From Roseovarius sp. THAF27 (lineage in GTDB: Bacteria > Pseudomonadota > Alphaproteobacteria > Rhodobacterales > Rhodobacteraceae): a stretch of DNA of 64,000 nucleotides. Within the stretch, counting starts at the first letter, position 1, and each line of letters opens with the position of its first letter. Both the position numbers and the translations under genes were made by a program. The stretch spans positions 1,364,001-1,428,000 of the forward strand of contig NZ_CP045393.1 in NCBI RefSeq assembly GCF_009363655.1. The letters are read 5' to 3'. Shown in pieces: positions 16,635 through 26,565 of the stretch. Under the pieces are notes generated by a model that was not told the DNA's origin, made no database searches, and saw only the letters and a program-made list of their open reading frames with translations.

Positions 16635-18145
16635 TCGCCCCTCGGGTAGCGGGCGTTTTCCTCGACCACGTTGAGGTCCATATGGTTGCGCATGTAGCGT
16701 TCGGACGCCTTTTGCAGCGGTTGGTAATCCCACGGATAGTAGCCGCCCTGGCGCAGCGCCTCGTAGACGACCCAGCGGCGGGCCTGGCTTTCGCGGACCT
16801 GGGCGTCGAAGGCCTCGAGATCCCAGCGGGCGGCGGCCTCGACGCGGAAGCGCTCGAGGGTGGATTTGTGCGCGGGGTCCTCGGCCAGGTTGGTGAGCTC
16901 CAGCGGGTCGGCGTCGAGGTCGAAGAGCTGTTCGGGGTCGAGCGCGCAGTTGGTGTATTTCCAGTGCTCGTGGCGCAAACAGACGAGGGGCGAATAGGAG
17001 GCCTCGGCGGCGTATTCCATCGCCACGGGGCTTTTGCGGGTCGCGCCCTGGCCCGAGGGCACGAGGCTTTCGCCGGCGACCCAGGGCATGACCTCGGACA
17101 TGTCCACGCCGGCGAGGTCGCACAGGGTGGGGCAGACGTCGATATTGCTGACCGGCTCGGTGACGAGGCCCGGTTCCATCGTGGGGGCGGAGATCATCAG
17201 GGGGACGCGGGAGGAGCCCTCGAAGAAGGACATCTTGAACCACAGTCCGCGCTCGCCCAGCATGTCGCCGTGGTCGGAGACGAAGAGGATGATGGTGTCG
17301 TCTTCCTGGCGCGTGCCGCGCAGGGCCTCCATCACTTCGCCGATCTTGTCGTCGAGATAGGAGATGTTGGCGAAATAGGCGCGGCGGGAGCGGCTTATGT
17401 CCTCGTCGGTGATGGTGAAGCTGCGCCAGTCGTTGGCATCGAAAATGCGCTGCGAATGGGGGTCGTGGTCGTCGTAATCCATCGCGGGGACTTGCGGAAG
17501 CAGGTGTTCGCAGCCCTCGTAGAGGTCCCAGTATTTTTTGCGCGCCACGTAAGGGTCGTGCGGGTGGGTGAAGCTGACGGTCAGGCACCACGGGCGGTCG
17601 TCATGGCCGCGCCCGTAATCATAGACCTTGCGGGTGGCGTGGTAGGCGACCTCGTCGTCATATTCCATCTGGTTGGAGATTTCGGCCACGCCGGAGCCGG
17701 TGACCGAGCCCATGTTGTGGTACCACCAGTCGATGCGTTCGCCCGGTTTGCGGTAATCGGGCGTCCAGCCGAAATCGGCGGGGTAGATGTCGGTCGTCAG
17801 GCGTTCCTCGAAGCCGTGGAGTTGGTCGGGGCCGACGAAATGCATCTTGCCCGAGAGGCAGGTCTGGTAGCCCGCGCGGCGCAGGTGGTGCGCATAGGTG
17901 GGAATGTCGGCGGAGAACTCGGCGGCGTTGTCATAGACGCGGGAGCGCGAGGGTAGAAGGCCCGACATGTAGCTGGCGCGGCCGGGCGCGCAGAGCGGCG
18001 AGGCGGTGTAGGCGTTTTGAAAGCGGGTAGACCGTTCGGCCAGCGCCTTGAGGTTGGGCGCGTGCAGCCAGTCGGCGGGGCCGTCGGGAAAGAGTTTTCC
18101 GTTCAGCTGGTCGACCATGAAGATGAGGATGTTGGGACGTGTCAT
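16631..18145 (-). CDS. betC: Choline-sulfatase
   Basis: The 504-residue type I sulfatase hydrolyses choline-O-sulfate to choline and sulfate. It begins MTRPNILIFMVDQLNG with metal-binding aspartate and carries SPLCAPGRASYMSG, the C-x-P-x-R formylglycine motif (Cys52). HPHDPY and SDHGDMLGERG supply further metal and sulfate ligands. The C-terminal extension ending ENARYPRGE is typical of BetC. Its start overlaps the betI stop (ATGA) and its stop overlaps the GST start, so the three genes form one translationally coupled unit. A formylglycine-generating enzyme gene is not in the window. Confidence 0.95.
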   Translation of the reverse strand: MTRPNILIFMVDQLNGKLFPDGPADWLHAPNLKALAERSTRFQNAYTASPLCAPGRASYMSGLLPSRSRVYDNAAEFSADIPTYAHHLRRAGYQTCLSGKMHFVGPDQLHGFEERLTTDIYPADFGWTPDYRKPGERIDWWYHNMGSVTGSGVAEISNQMEYDDEVAYHATRKVYDYGRGHDDRPWCLTVSFTHPHDPYVARKKYWDLYEGCEHLLPQVPAMDYDDHDPHSQRIFDANDWRSFTITDEDISRSRRAYFANISYLDDKIGEVMEALRGTRQEDDTIILFVSDHGDMLGERGLWFKMSFFEGSSRVPLMISAPTMEPGLVTEPVSNIDVCPTLCDLAGVDMSEVMPWVAGESLVPSGQGATRKSPVAMEYAAEASYSPLVCLRHEHWKYTNCALDPEQLFDLDADPLELTNLAEDPAHKSTLERFRVEAAARWDLEAFDAQVRESQARRWVVYEALRQGGYYPWDYQPLQKASERYMRNHMDLNVVEENARYPRGE

Positions 18146-18732
18146 GTGGGGGCGCCTTCCGGGAGTGAGGTGTCGATGTAGTGCAACAGCACACCGATGG
18201 CGGTTTCGCCCGAGAGTGGCGCGCTGTGCAGCGCCTGCCGGATATAAAGACCGTCGATCATCGCGGCCAGACCGCGTGTGAGGATGCGGGCCTCCTCCGC
18301 CGGGGCGAGTTGGCGGAAGGCGTGGTGCAGGTTGGAGCGCAGGCGGCGGTGGTAGACATGCAGAAGGCGCCGCGCCGCGTCGGATTTCTGGGCCTGAACG
18401 TAGAAGTTGAGCCAGGCGGCGATCATCTCGTCGCGGAATTGGCCCGGCGCGAAGCTGGCGCGGATGATGGCCTCGAGCCGCTGGCGGGGCGTTTTGGCCA
18501 TGATGAGAGCGCCGCGCACCTCGGCCCCGTAGAGGGTGAGGATATGGCGCATGGCGGCGGCGAAGATCTGTTCCTTGGAGCCGAAATAGTGATGCGCCAG
18601 CGCCGAGGACACGCCGGCGCGGCGGGCGATCTGGCTGACCGTGACGTCGAGCGAGCCGCGCGCGCCGATCTCGTGGATCGTGGCCTCGACCAGCGCGGAG
18701 CGTCGAATCGGTTCCATTCCGATCTTGGGCAA
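18142..18732 (-). CDS. betI: TetR family choline-responsive repressor BetI
   Basis: The 196-residue protein starts (M)PKIGMEPIRRSALVEATI, the hallmark BetI N-terminus, followed by a TetR helix-turn-helix (VSQIARRAGVSSALAHHYFGSKEQI) and a ligand-binding helical domain. The start is TTG at 18732, preceded by GGAGG with a 5-base gap; upstream in-frame sequence to 18861 is promoter DNA. BetI normally represses the bet genes until choline is present. A 20-bp palindrome lies 41 bases upstream. Confidence 0.93.
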   Translation of the reverse strand: MPKIGMEPIRRSALVEATIHEIGARGSLDVTVSQIARRAGVSSALAHHYFGSKEQIFAAAMRHILTLYGAEVRGALIMAKTPRQRLEAIIRASFAPGQFRDEMIAAWLNFYVQAQKSDAARRLLHVYHRRLRSNLHHAFRQLAPAEEARILTRGLAAMIDGLYIRQALHSAPLSGETAIGVLLHYIDTSLPEGAPT

Positions 18733-18772
18733 TTGGTCCTCCGTGACTGACGGCCCCATGCGGTATTGAGTT

Positions 18773-18792
18773 TTGATTGACTCGTCAATCAA
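18773..18792. promoter_or_regulatory. Probable BetI operator
   Basis: TTGATTGAC-TC-GTCAATCAA is a perfect 9-bp-arm inverted repeat in the betI upstream region. It has the ATTGA/TCAAT character described for BetI boxes in other proteobacteria. On the minus strand it contains a TTGACG -35-like hexamer, so bound BetI would block the promoter. The identification is inferred from position and sequence type. Confidence 0.75.
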
Positions 18793-19032
18793 TAAACGTA
18801 TTGTCTGCGTCAACAGGGGATAGGGATCAAGAATGGGAGAGGCGAAGCTTTCGCGTTGCACGGGGTCGCACGTGGCGTCTAAGGTTGCCGGGATGTCGTT
18901 TTCGGGCCACGCCGAGGGATCTCAGCGCAGCCAAGAGGCTTTTGACGCCAGCCCTGAAATTGGCGGCCCCGGACATACGCGCGTCATGCGCAGAGCATAA
19001 CAGAGTATCGTGTCAACAAGGGAGAACATGAC

Positions 19033-20589
19033 ATGTCATTGATCAAGAGCGGACTTCTGGACCGCCGCGGATTCCTGAAAACCACTGTCGCGGCGGGTGT
19101 CGCGGCGGGTCTGCCAGGGGCGTCCTTTGCCCAGAGCACGCCAAAGCGCGGCGGTGACCTGCGCGTGGCCAAGGGCCACGGACAGACGACGGACACGCTG
19201 GACCCCGGCCAGTGGGAGAACGGTTACATGCTGGCGCTTGGCTTCGGCATTCACGGCCGTCTGACCGAGGTGGCCCCGGACGGGTCGCTGGTGCCGGAAC
19301 TGGCCGAAAGCTGGGAAGCGTCCGAGGATGCCAGCGAGTGGCGGTTCAAGATCCGCCAGGGTGTGACGTTCCACGACGGCAAGTCACTGACCGTCGATGA
19401 CGTGGTCGCGTCGATCAACCACCACCGCGGCGAGGATTCGACCTCGGCTGCGGGGCCGATCGTGGCGCCGATCACGGACGTCAAGACCGTGGGTGACGAC
19501 ACGGTCGTGTTCACGCTGGATGGCGGCAACGCCGACTTTCCTTTCATCCTGTCGGATTATCACCTGGTGATCTGCCCGGCGACGGAGGACGGCATCGACT
19601 GGCAGTCGGGCAATGGCTGCGGCAGTTATGTCCTGAAGAACTTCAACGCCGGTGTCAGCAGCCAGTTCGAGCGCAACCCGAACCATTGGCGCGACGACGT
19701 GGCCTGGTTCGACACGGTCGAGATGCTGGCTGTGGTAGACCAGAACGCGCGCACGACGGCGCTGGTCTCGGGCGACGTGCAGGCGATCGACCGGGTCGAC
19801 CTGAAGGCTGCGGGCCTTTTGGGCCGCAACCCCGGCGTGACCATCGAGTCGGTGGCGGGCACGCAGCATTACACCTTCGCGATGTCCACCAACACCGATC
19901 CCTATACAGACAACAACATCCGTCAGGCCCTGAAATGGGGAATCAACCGCGAGGAGCTGGTAGAGAAGATCCTGTTCGGCTACGGCTCGGTCGGCAACGA
20001 CCATCCGATCGGGCAGGGGCAGCGGTTCTTCAACTCCGAGCTTGAGCAGAAGACCTATGACCCCGACAAGGCGAAGTTCTTCCTGAAAGAAGCGGGGATG
20101 GACAGCATCGACATCAACCTGTCGTCGTCGGATGCGGCGTTCGGCGGCGCGGTGGATGCGGCGATCCTGTACCAGGCGTCGGCCAAGGAAGCGGGCATCA
20201 ACATCAACGTGGTGCGCGAACCGAAGGATGGCTACTGGTCGGACGTGTGGATGAAGAAGCCCTTCACCGCCGTTTACTGGGGTGGCCGGCCTGTCGAGGA
20301 CCAGATGTTCGCCACGGCCTATCAGTGCGGGGCGGCGTGGAACGACAGCTTCTGGTGCAATGACCGGTTCGAGGAACTGCTGGTCAAGGCCCGTGCCGAG
20401 CTGGACGAGGACAAGCGCCGGGAGATGTATTACGAGATGCAGGACCTGGTGGCCAACCAGGGCGGCGTGGTGATCCCGATGTTCGCCAATTACGTCTTTG
20501 CGGTGGGCGACAAGGTTGCCCATGGCGAGATGGCGTCGAACTGGGACATGGACGGCGAGCGCTGGATGGAGCGCTGGTGGATGGCCTGA
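19033..20589 (+). CDS. ABC transporter substrate-binding protein, family 5 (peptide/opine type)
   Basis: The 518-residue protein has a Tat-type signal (LDRRGFLKTTVAAGVAAGLPGASFAQ, residues 9-34) and the SBP_bac_5 fold (WEASEDASEWRFKIRQGVTFHDGKSLTVDDV and IRQALKWGINREELVEKILFGYG). It should bind a peptide or other cationic/organic solute in the periplasm. GGAG lies 8 bases before the ATG. No permease or ATPase genes follow: a strong terminator comes 29 bases after the stop, so it is an orphan binding protein here. It is divergent from betI, which makes a betaine- or choline-related ligand possible but unproven. Confidence 0.92.
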   Translation: MSLIKSGLLDRRGFLKTTVAAGVAAGLPGASFAQSTPKRGGDLRVAKGHGQTTDTLDPGQWENGYMLALGFGIHGRLTEVAPDGSLVPELAESWEASEDASEWRFKIRQGVTFHDGKSLTVDDVVASINHHRGEDSTSAAGPIVAPITDVKTVGDDTVVFTLDGGNADFPFILSDYHLVICPATEDGIDWQSGNGCGSYVLKNFNAGVSSQFERNPNHWRDDVAWFDTVEMLAVVDQNARTTALVSGDVQAIDRVDLKAAGLLGRNPGVTIESVAGTQHYTFAMSTNTDPYTDNNIRQALKWGINREELVEKILFGYGSVGNDHPIGQGQRFFNSELEQKTYDPDKAKFFLKEAGMDSIDINLSSSDAAFGGAVDAAILYQASAKEAGININVVREPKDGYWSDVWMKKPFTAVYWGGRPVEDQMFATAYQCGAAWNDSFWCNDRFEELLVKARAELDEDKRREMYYEMQDLVANQGGVVIPMFANYVFAVGDKVAHGEMASNWDMDGERWMERWWMA

Positions 20590-20618
20590 CATTCGGGTTT
20601 ATTCGTGAGATTTGGAGG

Positions 20619-20645
20619 ACCCCCGGTTTGGCCGGGGGTTTTTCT
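20619..20645 (+). terminator. Rho-independent terminator of the binding-protein gene
   Basis: A perfect 8-bp stem ACCCCCGG (20619-20626) / CCGGGGGT (20632-20639), loop TTTGG, then a T run to 20643. Confidence 0.9.
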
Positions 20646-20658
20646 TTTGGCGGAGGGA

Positions 20659-20709
20659 GGTGGGTTGGAAACCCACCCTACGCGAGAGGTCCCGGATCAA
20701 GTCCGGGAC
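20659..20709. repeat. Composite palindromic repeat, family A plus family B
   Basis: GGTGGGTT-GGA-AACCCACC followed by CTACG (20659-20682) is a family A unit. After six bases comes GTCCCGGA-TCAAG-TCCGGGAC (20689-20709), a family B unit. Relatives lie at 26161-26207 and 48580-48603 (A) and at 6132-6152 (B). The element lies between the binding-protein terminator and the 3' end of the convergent pccR gene. Confidence 0.75.
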
Positions 20710-20735
20710 GGGTGTATCTAGGTGCCATCGCGCGG

Positions 20736-22136
20736 CTATCCGACCTTGTAGGGTAAGACTCCACGTTCGTCTGGGGTGACTTGCAAGCGGCGTTCCAGGG
20801 GCGGCACGGAGCGTTGGTGGCAGTGGGTGCGCTCGCAGATGCGGCAGGAGATTCCGATGGGCTCGTAGGCTTGCGAGAGCGTCAGGTCGAGATCGTCGGC
20901 ATAGACCAGCGCGTCGGCGTGTTTCACCTCGCATCCCAGGGCGATGGCGAAGCGGCGGACGGGTGCGCCATAGTGTCCGCCGCGTTTGGAGACGTCGCGG
21001 GCCAACGAAATGTAGCGCACACCGTCGGGGGTTTCGGCCAGCTGGCGCAGGAAGCGGCCGGGGGTCTCAAAGGCGCGGTGGACGTTCCAGAGCGGGCAGG
21101 CGCCGCCGAAGCGGGCGAATTGCAGGCGCGTGGCGGAGTGGCGCTTGGTGATTGTGCCGGCCTGGTCGACGCGGACGAAGAAGAAGGGCACGCCCTTGGC
21201 GCCGGGGCGTTGCAGGGTCGACAGGCGGTGGCAGACCTGCTCGATCGACGCACCGAAGCGGGTGGCGAGGCGCTCGAGGTCGTGGCGGTGCTCCTGCGCC
21301 GCTTGCAGGAAGGCGGTGTAGGGCATCAGCGCGGCCCCGGCGAAGTAATTGGCCAGACCGATCTTGGCGATGTCGCGCGCGGCGGGGGACTGGAACCGGG
21401 CGAAATCGAGCGTGGCCTCGATCAGCTTTTCCTGTGTCAGAAGAGCGACTTGCAGGAGGAGTTGAAAGCGGCGCGTCTCGGGTTCGGCGTGGTTCGACAG
21501 GTAGAGGATGCGGGCGTCGCGATCGTAGTGGCGCAGGCGGGCGTCGTCGCTGTCCACCACCTTGATGCCGAGCGTATCCAGCCGCGCCTCGGCCAGATCG
21601 GTGATGCGGCGAGGGCCGGAGGCGGGGCCGGCGAAATGCTCGGCCGCGCGGTCGACGGCGTCGATGTAGTTGTCGCAATAGTGGAAGAAATCGCGCACCT
21701 CGTCCCAGGGGGAGATCTGGGGGCGGGCATCCTCGCGCCCCAGAGCCTCGTCGAGGGAGGCGAGGCGTTCGTGCGTGTCGCGGTAGGCGCGGTGCAGTTC
21801 GAGAAAGGCGCGGGCCATGGCGGGGGCGTTGGAGGCCGTCAGGCGCAGGTCGCTGAGGCCGGGGATGTCGTCGGCGAAGACGGCGTCGGCCAGCGCCTCG
21901 CGCATGTCGGTCACCAGCCGTTCGGCGTCGCCGGTGGCCAGTTCCGTGACGTCGAAGCCGAATTCCTGCGCCAGCGCGAGGATGACCGTGGTGGAGACCG
22001 GGCGGTTGTTGTTCTCCATCTGGTTCAGGTAGGGCAGGGAGACCCCCAGCTTGGCGGCGAAATCCTTTTGCGTCAGGGCGAGGCGCTGGCGCGTTTCGCG
22101 CAGCTTGGCGCCGGCATAGAGTTTCTGGGTGGCCAT
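20736..22136 (-). CDS. pccR: Short-chain fatty acyl-CoA regulator (ScfR family), PccR-like
   Basis: The 466-residue regulator has an XRE helix-turn-helix (residues 8-65; LTQKDFAAKLGVSLPYLNQMENNNRPVS). A central IrrE/M78-like domain follows in which no HExxH zinc-protease motif is visible. The C-terminal ScfR domain ends with a conserved Cys-rich segment (ISCRICERTHCHQRSVPPLER). In Rhodobacter sphaeroides PccR senses propionyl-CoA status and activates pccB. Its position 2.5 kb from pccB, and TTTGCAAA-type sites before both genes, support the same role and likely autoregulation. Related ScfRs control other acyl-CoA pathways, so the exact ligand is inferred. Confidence 0.9.
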   Translation of the reverse strand: MATQKLYAGAKLRETRQRLALTQKDFAAKLGVSLPYLNQMENNNRPVSTTVILALAQEFGFDVTELATGDAERLVTDMREALADAVFADDIPGLSDLRLTASNAPAMARAFLELHRAYRDTHERLASLDEALGREDARPQISPWDEVRDFFHYCDNYIDAVDRAAEHFAGPASGPRRITDLAEARLDTLGIKVVDSDDARLRHYDRDARILYLSNHAEPETRRFQLLLQVALLTQEKLIEATLDFARFQSPAARDIAKIGLANYFAGAALMPYTAFLQAAQEHRHDLERLATRFGASIEQVCHRLSTLQRPGAKGVPFFFVRVDQAGTITKRHSATRLQFARFGGACPLWNVHRAFETPGRFLRQLAETPDGVRYISLARDVSKRGGHYGAPVRRFAIALGCEVKHADALVYADDLDLTLSQAYEPIGISCRICERTHCHQRSVPPLERRLQVTPDERGVLPYKVG

Positions 22137-22174
22137 GGGCGGCTCGCTTTGCAGGTTCGCGTGGGCGCAGGTTT

Positions 22175-22185
22175 AAATTTGCAAA
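22175..22185. promoter_or_regulatory. Candidate PccR operator upstream of pccR
   Basis: AAATTTGCAAA at 22175-22185 contains the palindrome TTTGCAAA. It is 42-49 bases before the pccR start, in the 71-base gap after the MFS gene. A related TTTGCAGG lies at 22148-22155. Confidence 0.55.
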
Positions 22186-22207
22186 GCGGGGCGCGCAAGG
22201 GCGGCGT

Positions 22208-23422
22208 TCAGATCGAGGGCACGCCCACCTGCCGTTCGCGCAGGATGACAAGGGTGATGGCGAGGATGCCGCCCAGGGCCGTCAGAAGCATCAGCCACAC
22301 CAGCGGGAAGGCCCCGGTGCCGGGGCCGAGCAGGGCGCCGGCCAGCGCCGAGAGGCCCGCGCCGCCGCCGATCATCAGGAAGCCGGCAAGGCCACTCGCG
22401 GTGCCGGCGAGGCTGGGGCGCACGGAGAGCGCGCCGGCGGTGGCGTTGGGGATGGTCATGCCGTTGCCCAAGCCCATCAGCGTCATCAGGCCGAAGAAGG
22501 TGACTGGCGTGCCGATCCCGGCATAGAGTGTGGCGAGGTTGATGCCGTGGCCGATGGCGTTGGCGAGCGCGCCGTAGAACACCATGCGGTTGATGCCGAT
22601 CCGGGTGGAGAAGCGGCCCGACAGGAAGTTGCCGGTGAAATAGCCCACGGCGGGCGCGCCGAAGAAGAGGCCAAGCTGGGACGGGGTGAGCCCGAAGACC
22701 CGTGTGCCCACGAAGGGCGCGCCGCCGAGATAGGCGAAGAAGGCGCCAGAGGAGAGGGCGGCGGCAAGCGCGTAGCCCCAGAAACGGTAGGAGGTGAACA
22801 GCTCGGGGTATTCTGCGAACTGGTCGCCGAAGGTGCGGCCTTCCAGCGGGGCGGTCTCCCCAAGGTCGGTCCAAACCAGCCAGAGCACGGCCGCGCCCAT
22901 GGCGAAGAGCGCCCAGAAGCTGCCGTGCCAGCCGAAGGCGGCGTCGAGCATCCCGCCGATGGCCGGGCCGATCATGGGCACGACGGACATGCCCATGGTA
23001 ACGTAGCCGATCATCGAGGCGGCCCGGTCGGCGGGCACCATGTCGCGCACCACGGCGCGCGACAGGACCATGGCGGCCACGATGCCGCCCTGGAACATGC
23101 GGAATATGAGGAAGACCCAGATGTTGGTCGACAGAAGGCAGCCCAGCGTCGCCAGCAGAAAGATCACCAGCCCGCCGAGGATCACCGGGCGGCGCCCGAC
23201 CCGGTCGGAAATCGGGCCGATCAGCAGTTGCAGGATGGCGTTGATGCCGAGGTATCCGGCGACGGCGAGTTGCATCACGCCGTAATCCGTCTCGAAATAG
23301 GCGGTCATGCCGGGCAGGGACGGCAGGAAGATGTTGAGCGCCAGTGTCGAGATCCCCGCCAGCACGATCAGGGTAAAGATGTGCGGCGGAGTCGTGCGGT
23401 CGAGGAAGCGAACTGTGGGCAT
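22208..23422 (-). CDS. MFS multidrug exporter, Bcr/CflA type
   Basis: The 404-residue protein has twelve predicted membrane helices. The start MPTVRFLDRTTPPHIFTLIVLAGISTLALNIFLPSLPGM and the loop RVGRRPVILGGLVIF after helix 2 match the Bcr/CflA drug-efflux branch of the major facilitator superfamily. It likely exports small hydrophobic compounds by proton antiport. ATG 23422 is preferred over the longer upstream frame, which is Arg/Pro-rich and not protein-like. It lies 71 bases upstream of pccR on the same strand. Confidence 0.92.
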   Translation of the reverse strand: MPTVRFLDRTTPPHIFTLIVLAGISTLALNIFLPSLPGMTAYFETDYGVMQLAVAGYLGINAILQLLIGPISDRVGRRPVILGGLVIFLLATLGCLLSTNIWVFLIFRMFQGGIVAAMVLSRAVVRDMVPADRAASMIGYVTMGMSVVPMIGPAIGGMLDAAFGWHGSFWALFAMGAAVLWLVWTDLGETAPLEGRTFGDQFAEYPELFTSYRFWGYALAAALSSGAFFAYLGGAPFVGTRVFGLTPSQLGLFFGAPAVGYFTGNFLSGRFSTRIGINRMVFYGALANAIGHGINLATLYAGIGTPVTFFGLMTLMGLGNGMTIPNATAGALSVRPSLAGTASGLAGFLMIGGGAGLSALAGALLGPGTGAFPLVWLMLLTALGGILAITLVILRERQVGVPSI

Positions 23423-23591
23423 GGCAAAGGCGCTATCCCGGAGTGCGGGGGATGTCCAGATGGGGCGGAGTCCGCCGGGTGATTTCCGGGAACGGGCGGC
23501 CGGGGCCGGCACGTTTGCAGTGGATCTCCATGGCCCGGCTCAAAGGCGGGCGCGGTGCGGACCCTTGATAAACGCGCGTCGCCGGAGCAGC

Positions 23592-24431
23592 ATGTCCCCA
23601 AGGTTATTCGATCGGGGCAGGTATTTCATGTTCCCAAGATATTTCGGGACGGATGCGCAGAGGCGCATGCAAGAGGTGGCCTTTCAGCTTTCTTTCTTGC
23701 TGGAGGACGATCCTGACTTCGGCACCGAAGGCCGTATGTGGGGGATCGACGCGCCCGAGTTTGCCGAGACCCACAAGGTGGCCGCGCTTGCCTGGCTGCA
23801 GGGGGCCACGGTCAACCATTATGTTCCGAAATCCCGCGAAGCGCGATTTTCCGAGGACTATGCGCGCCTGGGTCTGGCGAATGACAGATGGGACCAGTTC
23901 ATGGGAGGGCGGAACTGTTTGTCCCGTTGCGCGGACTTCCTTGAGGGATTTGCCGTGCCGGATCGGTACCGTCTGCACCGGGTCGGACCGGAGACGCCGG
24001 CGTCCATTCTCGACGCGCTTGAACAGACCGCATCGGCCTGCGGTGTGTTGCCACCCATGACGCCCGTTCTGTTCGGGCAGTTGCGCAAGGCGGCTTACTT
24101 CTGCCTCGAAGCCCCGGACGGAGGTGTTGCGGCCTGCGCGGGGGCCTGCATGCGCAATCATTCCGACAGCCGCTTTGGACAGGCCGCGTGGTGGGGCATG
24201 CTTGCGACGCGCGCAGAAGATCGCGGCCAGGGCCTGTCGCTGTATCTGGGGGCGATGGCGGCGTGCAGCATGCACGCGCAATTCGGTGTCGAGGAATTCT
24301 ATACCGGGGTGCGGTCCGACAACATGGTGTCACGGCACGTCTGCCAGAAACTGGGCGTGTATGACACTCACTATGCCTGTGTTGCCATTCTCGATCCGGC
24401 GGCATTCGGCGACAGCGGCTATACCAAGTGA
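23592..24431 (+). CDS. GNAT-like N-acetyltransferase domain protein
   Basis: The 279-residue product has no recognised N-terminal domain. Its C-terminal part (about residues 165-270) looks like a GNAT fold: [20 protein letters not shown], then [22 protein letters not shown] resembling the acetyl-CoA-binding motif A, then [18 protein letters not shown] resembling the final strand and helix. ATG 23592 follows CGGAG; ATG 23628 (MFPRYFGT) is an alternative. It is divergent from the MFS gene. The substrate is unknown. Confidence 0.65.
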   Translation: MSPRLFDRGRYFMFPRYFGTDAQRRMQEVAFQLSFLLEDDPDFGTEGRMWGIDAPEFAETHKVAALAWLQGATVNHYVPKSREARFSEDYARLGLANDRWDQFMGGRNCLSRCADFLEGFAVPDRYRLHRVGPETPASILDALEQTASACGVLPPMTPVLFGQLRKAAYFCLEAPDGGVAACAGACMRNHSDSRFGQAAWWGMLATRAEDRGQGLSLYLGAMAACSMHAQFGVEEFYTGVRSDNMVSRHVCQKLGVYDTHYACVAILDPAAFGDSGYTK

Positions 24432-24509
24432 TCGGCGTGGCGTGCGAGCGACAGGGGCCGTGCATCGCGACGGGAGGGATGCCCGGCGGGTTGCTGATGG
24501 AATCGGCGG

Positions 24510-24567
24510 TTTGCAGTTTTGCAAGTTAGCAGGCAGGGCTTCGCGGGATTTGGCAAATTTGCGGAAA
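24510..24567 (+). promoter_or_regulatory. Candidate PccR-binding region upstream of pccB
   Basis: TTTGCAGTTTTGCAAG (24510-24525) holds two TTTGCA-type half-sites. At 24549-24567 a second cluster contains the palindrome GCAAATTTGC (24553-24562). The 8-mer AAATTTGC (24555-24562) also occurs in the pccR upstream region. The cluster is 61-118 bases before the pccB ATG. Confidence 0.6.
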
Positions 24568-24627
24568 TCCTCTTGGATGGGGTGGGGGCAGCCGGTAGGG
24601 TCGCGCCAGCAAATCAAGGGGGCCTCG

Positions 24628-26160
<1,533 letters not shown>

Positions 26161-26207
26161 GGCGGGATTTATCCCGCCATGGGCGGCGGGGTGAACCCCG
26201 CCCTACG
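26161..26207. repeat. Double palindromic repeat, family A
   Basis: GGCGGGAT-TT-ATCCCGCC (26161-26178) starts right after the pccB stop codon and is followed by GGCGGGGT-GA-ACCCCGCC plus CTACG (26185-26207). The second unit is the family A element also seen at 20659 and 48580. No T tract follows, so it is not a clear terminator; it may stabilise pccB mRNA. Confidence 0.7.
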
Positions 26208-26232
26208 AGATTGGTCGAAGGTACGAATTGAG

Positions 26233-26565
26233 ATGAGCCGGGGGTTTCATATCCTGCGCGAGACAGGCGCGGTGACCGTGGCGCGGCGGGTGCCGGTGCG
26301 GTTCGACGTGAGCGCCGAGGCGCGCTTTGGCCTGCTGCGCAAGCTGGCGCTGGCGCAGCAGGTGCGGCAGGACCTGTGGCGCGCCTTGAAAAACGTGCGG
26401 GGGTTTGCGCCGGTCGTCAGGGTCGTGGAGGCCGGGGATGGCGTCACCGTGACCGCAGGCGGGCAGGTCGAGGGGCGGCATGACCGCGCCCGGCTGGAGG
26501 AGACCGTCGCGGGGCTCTTGGCCGATCCGCGCCATGTGGCGCGCTGGACGCGGTGGGCGCGATGA
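26233..26565 (+). CDS. Conserved hypothetical protein in the propionyl-CoA cluster
   Basis: The 110-residue protein is soluble and basic (MSRGFHILRETGAVTVARRVPVRFDVSAEARF...). I do not recognise a domain; it has alternating beta strands (HILRETGAVTV, VRVVEAGDGVTVTAGGQ) and a helix rich in Leu/Arg. The start at 26233 follows AAGG. Its stop overlaps the start of the next gene (ATGA), so the pair is translationally coupled. The context, just after pccB, is the only hint of function. Confidence 0.7.
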   Translation: MSRGFHILRETGAVTVARRVPVRFDVSAEARFGLLRKLALAQQVRQDLWRALKNVRGFAPVVRVVEAGDGVTVTAGGQVEGRHDRARLEETVAGLLADPRHVARWTRWAR

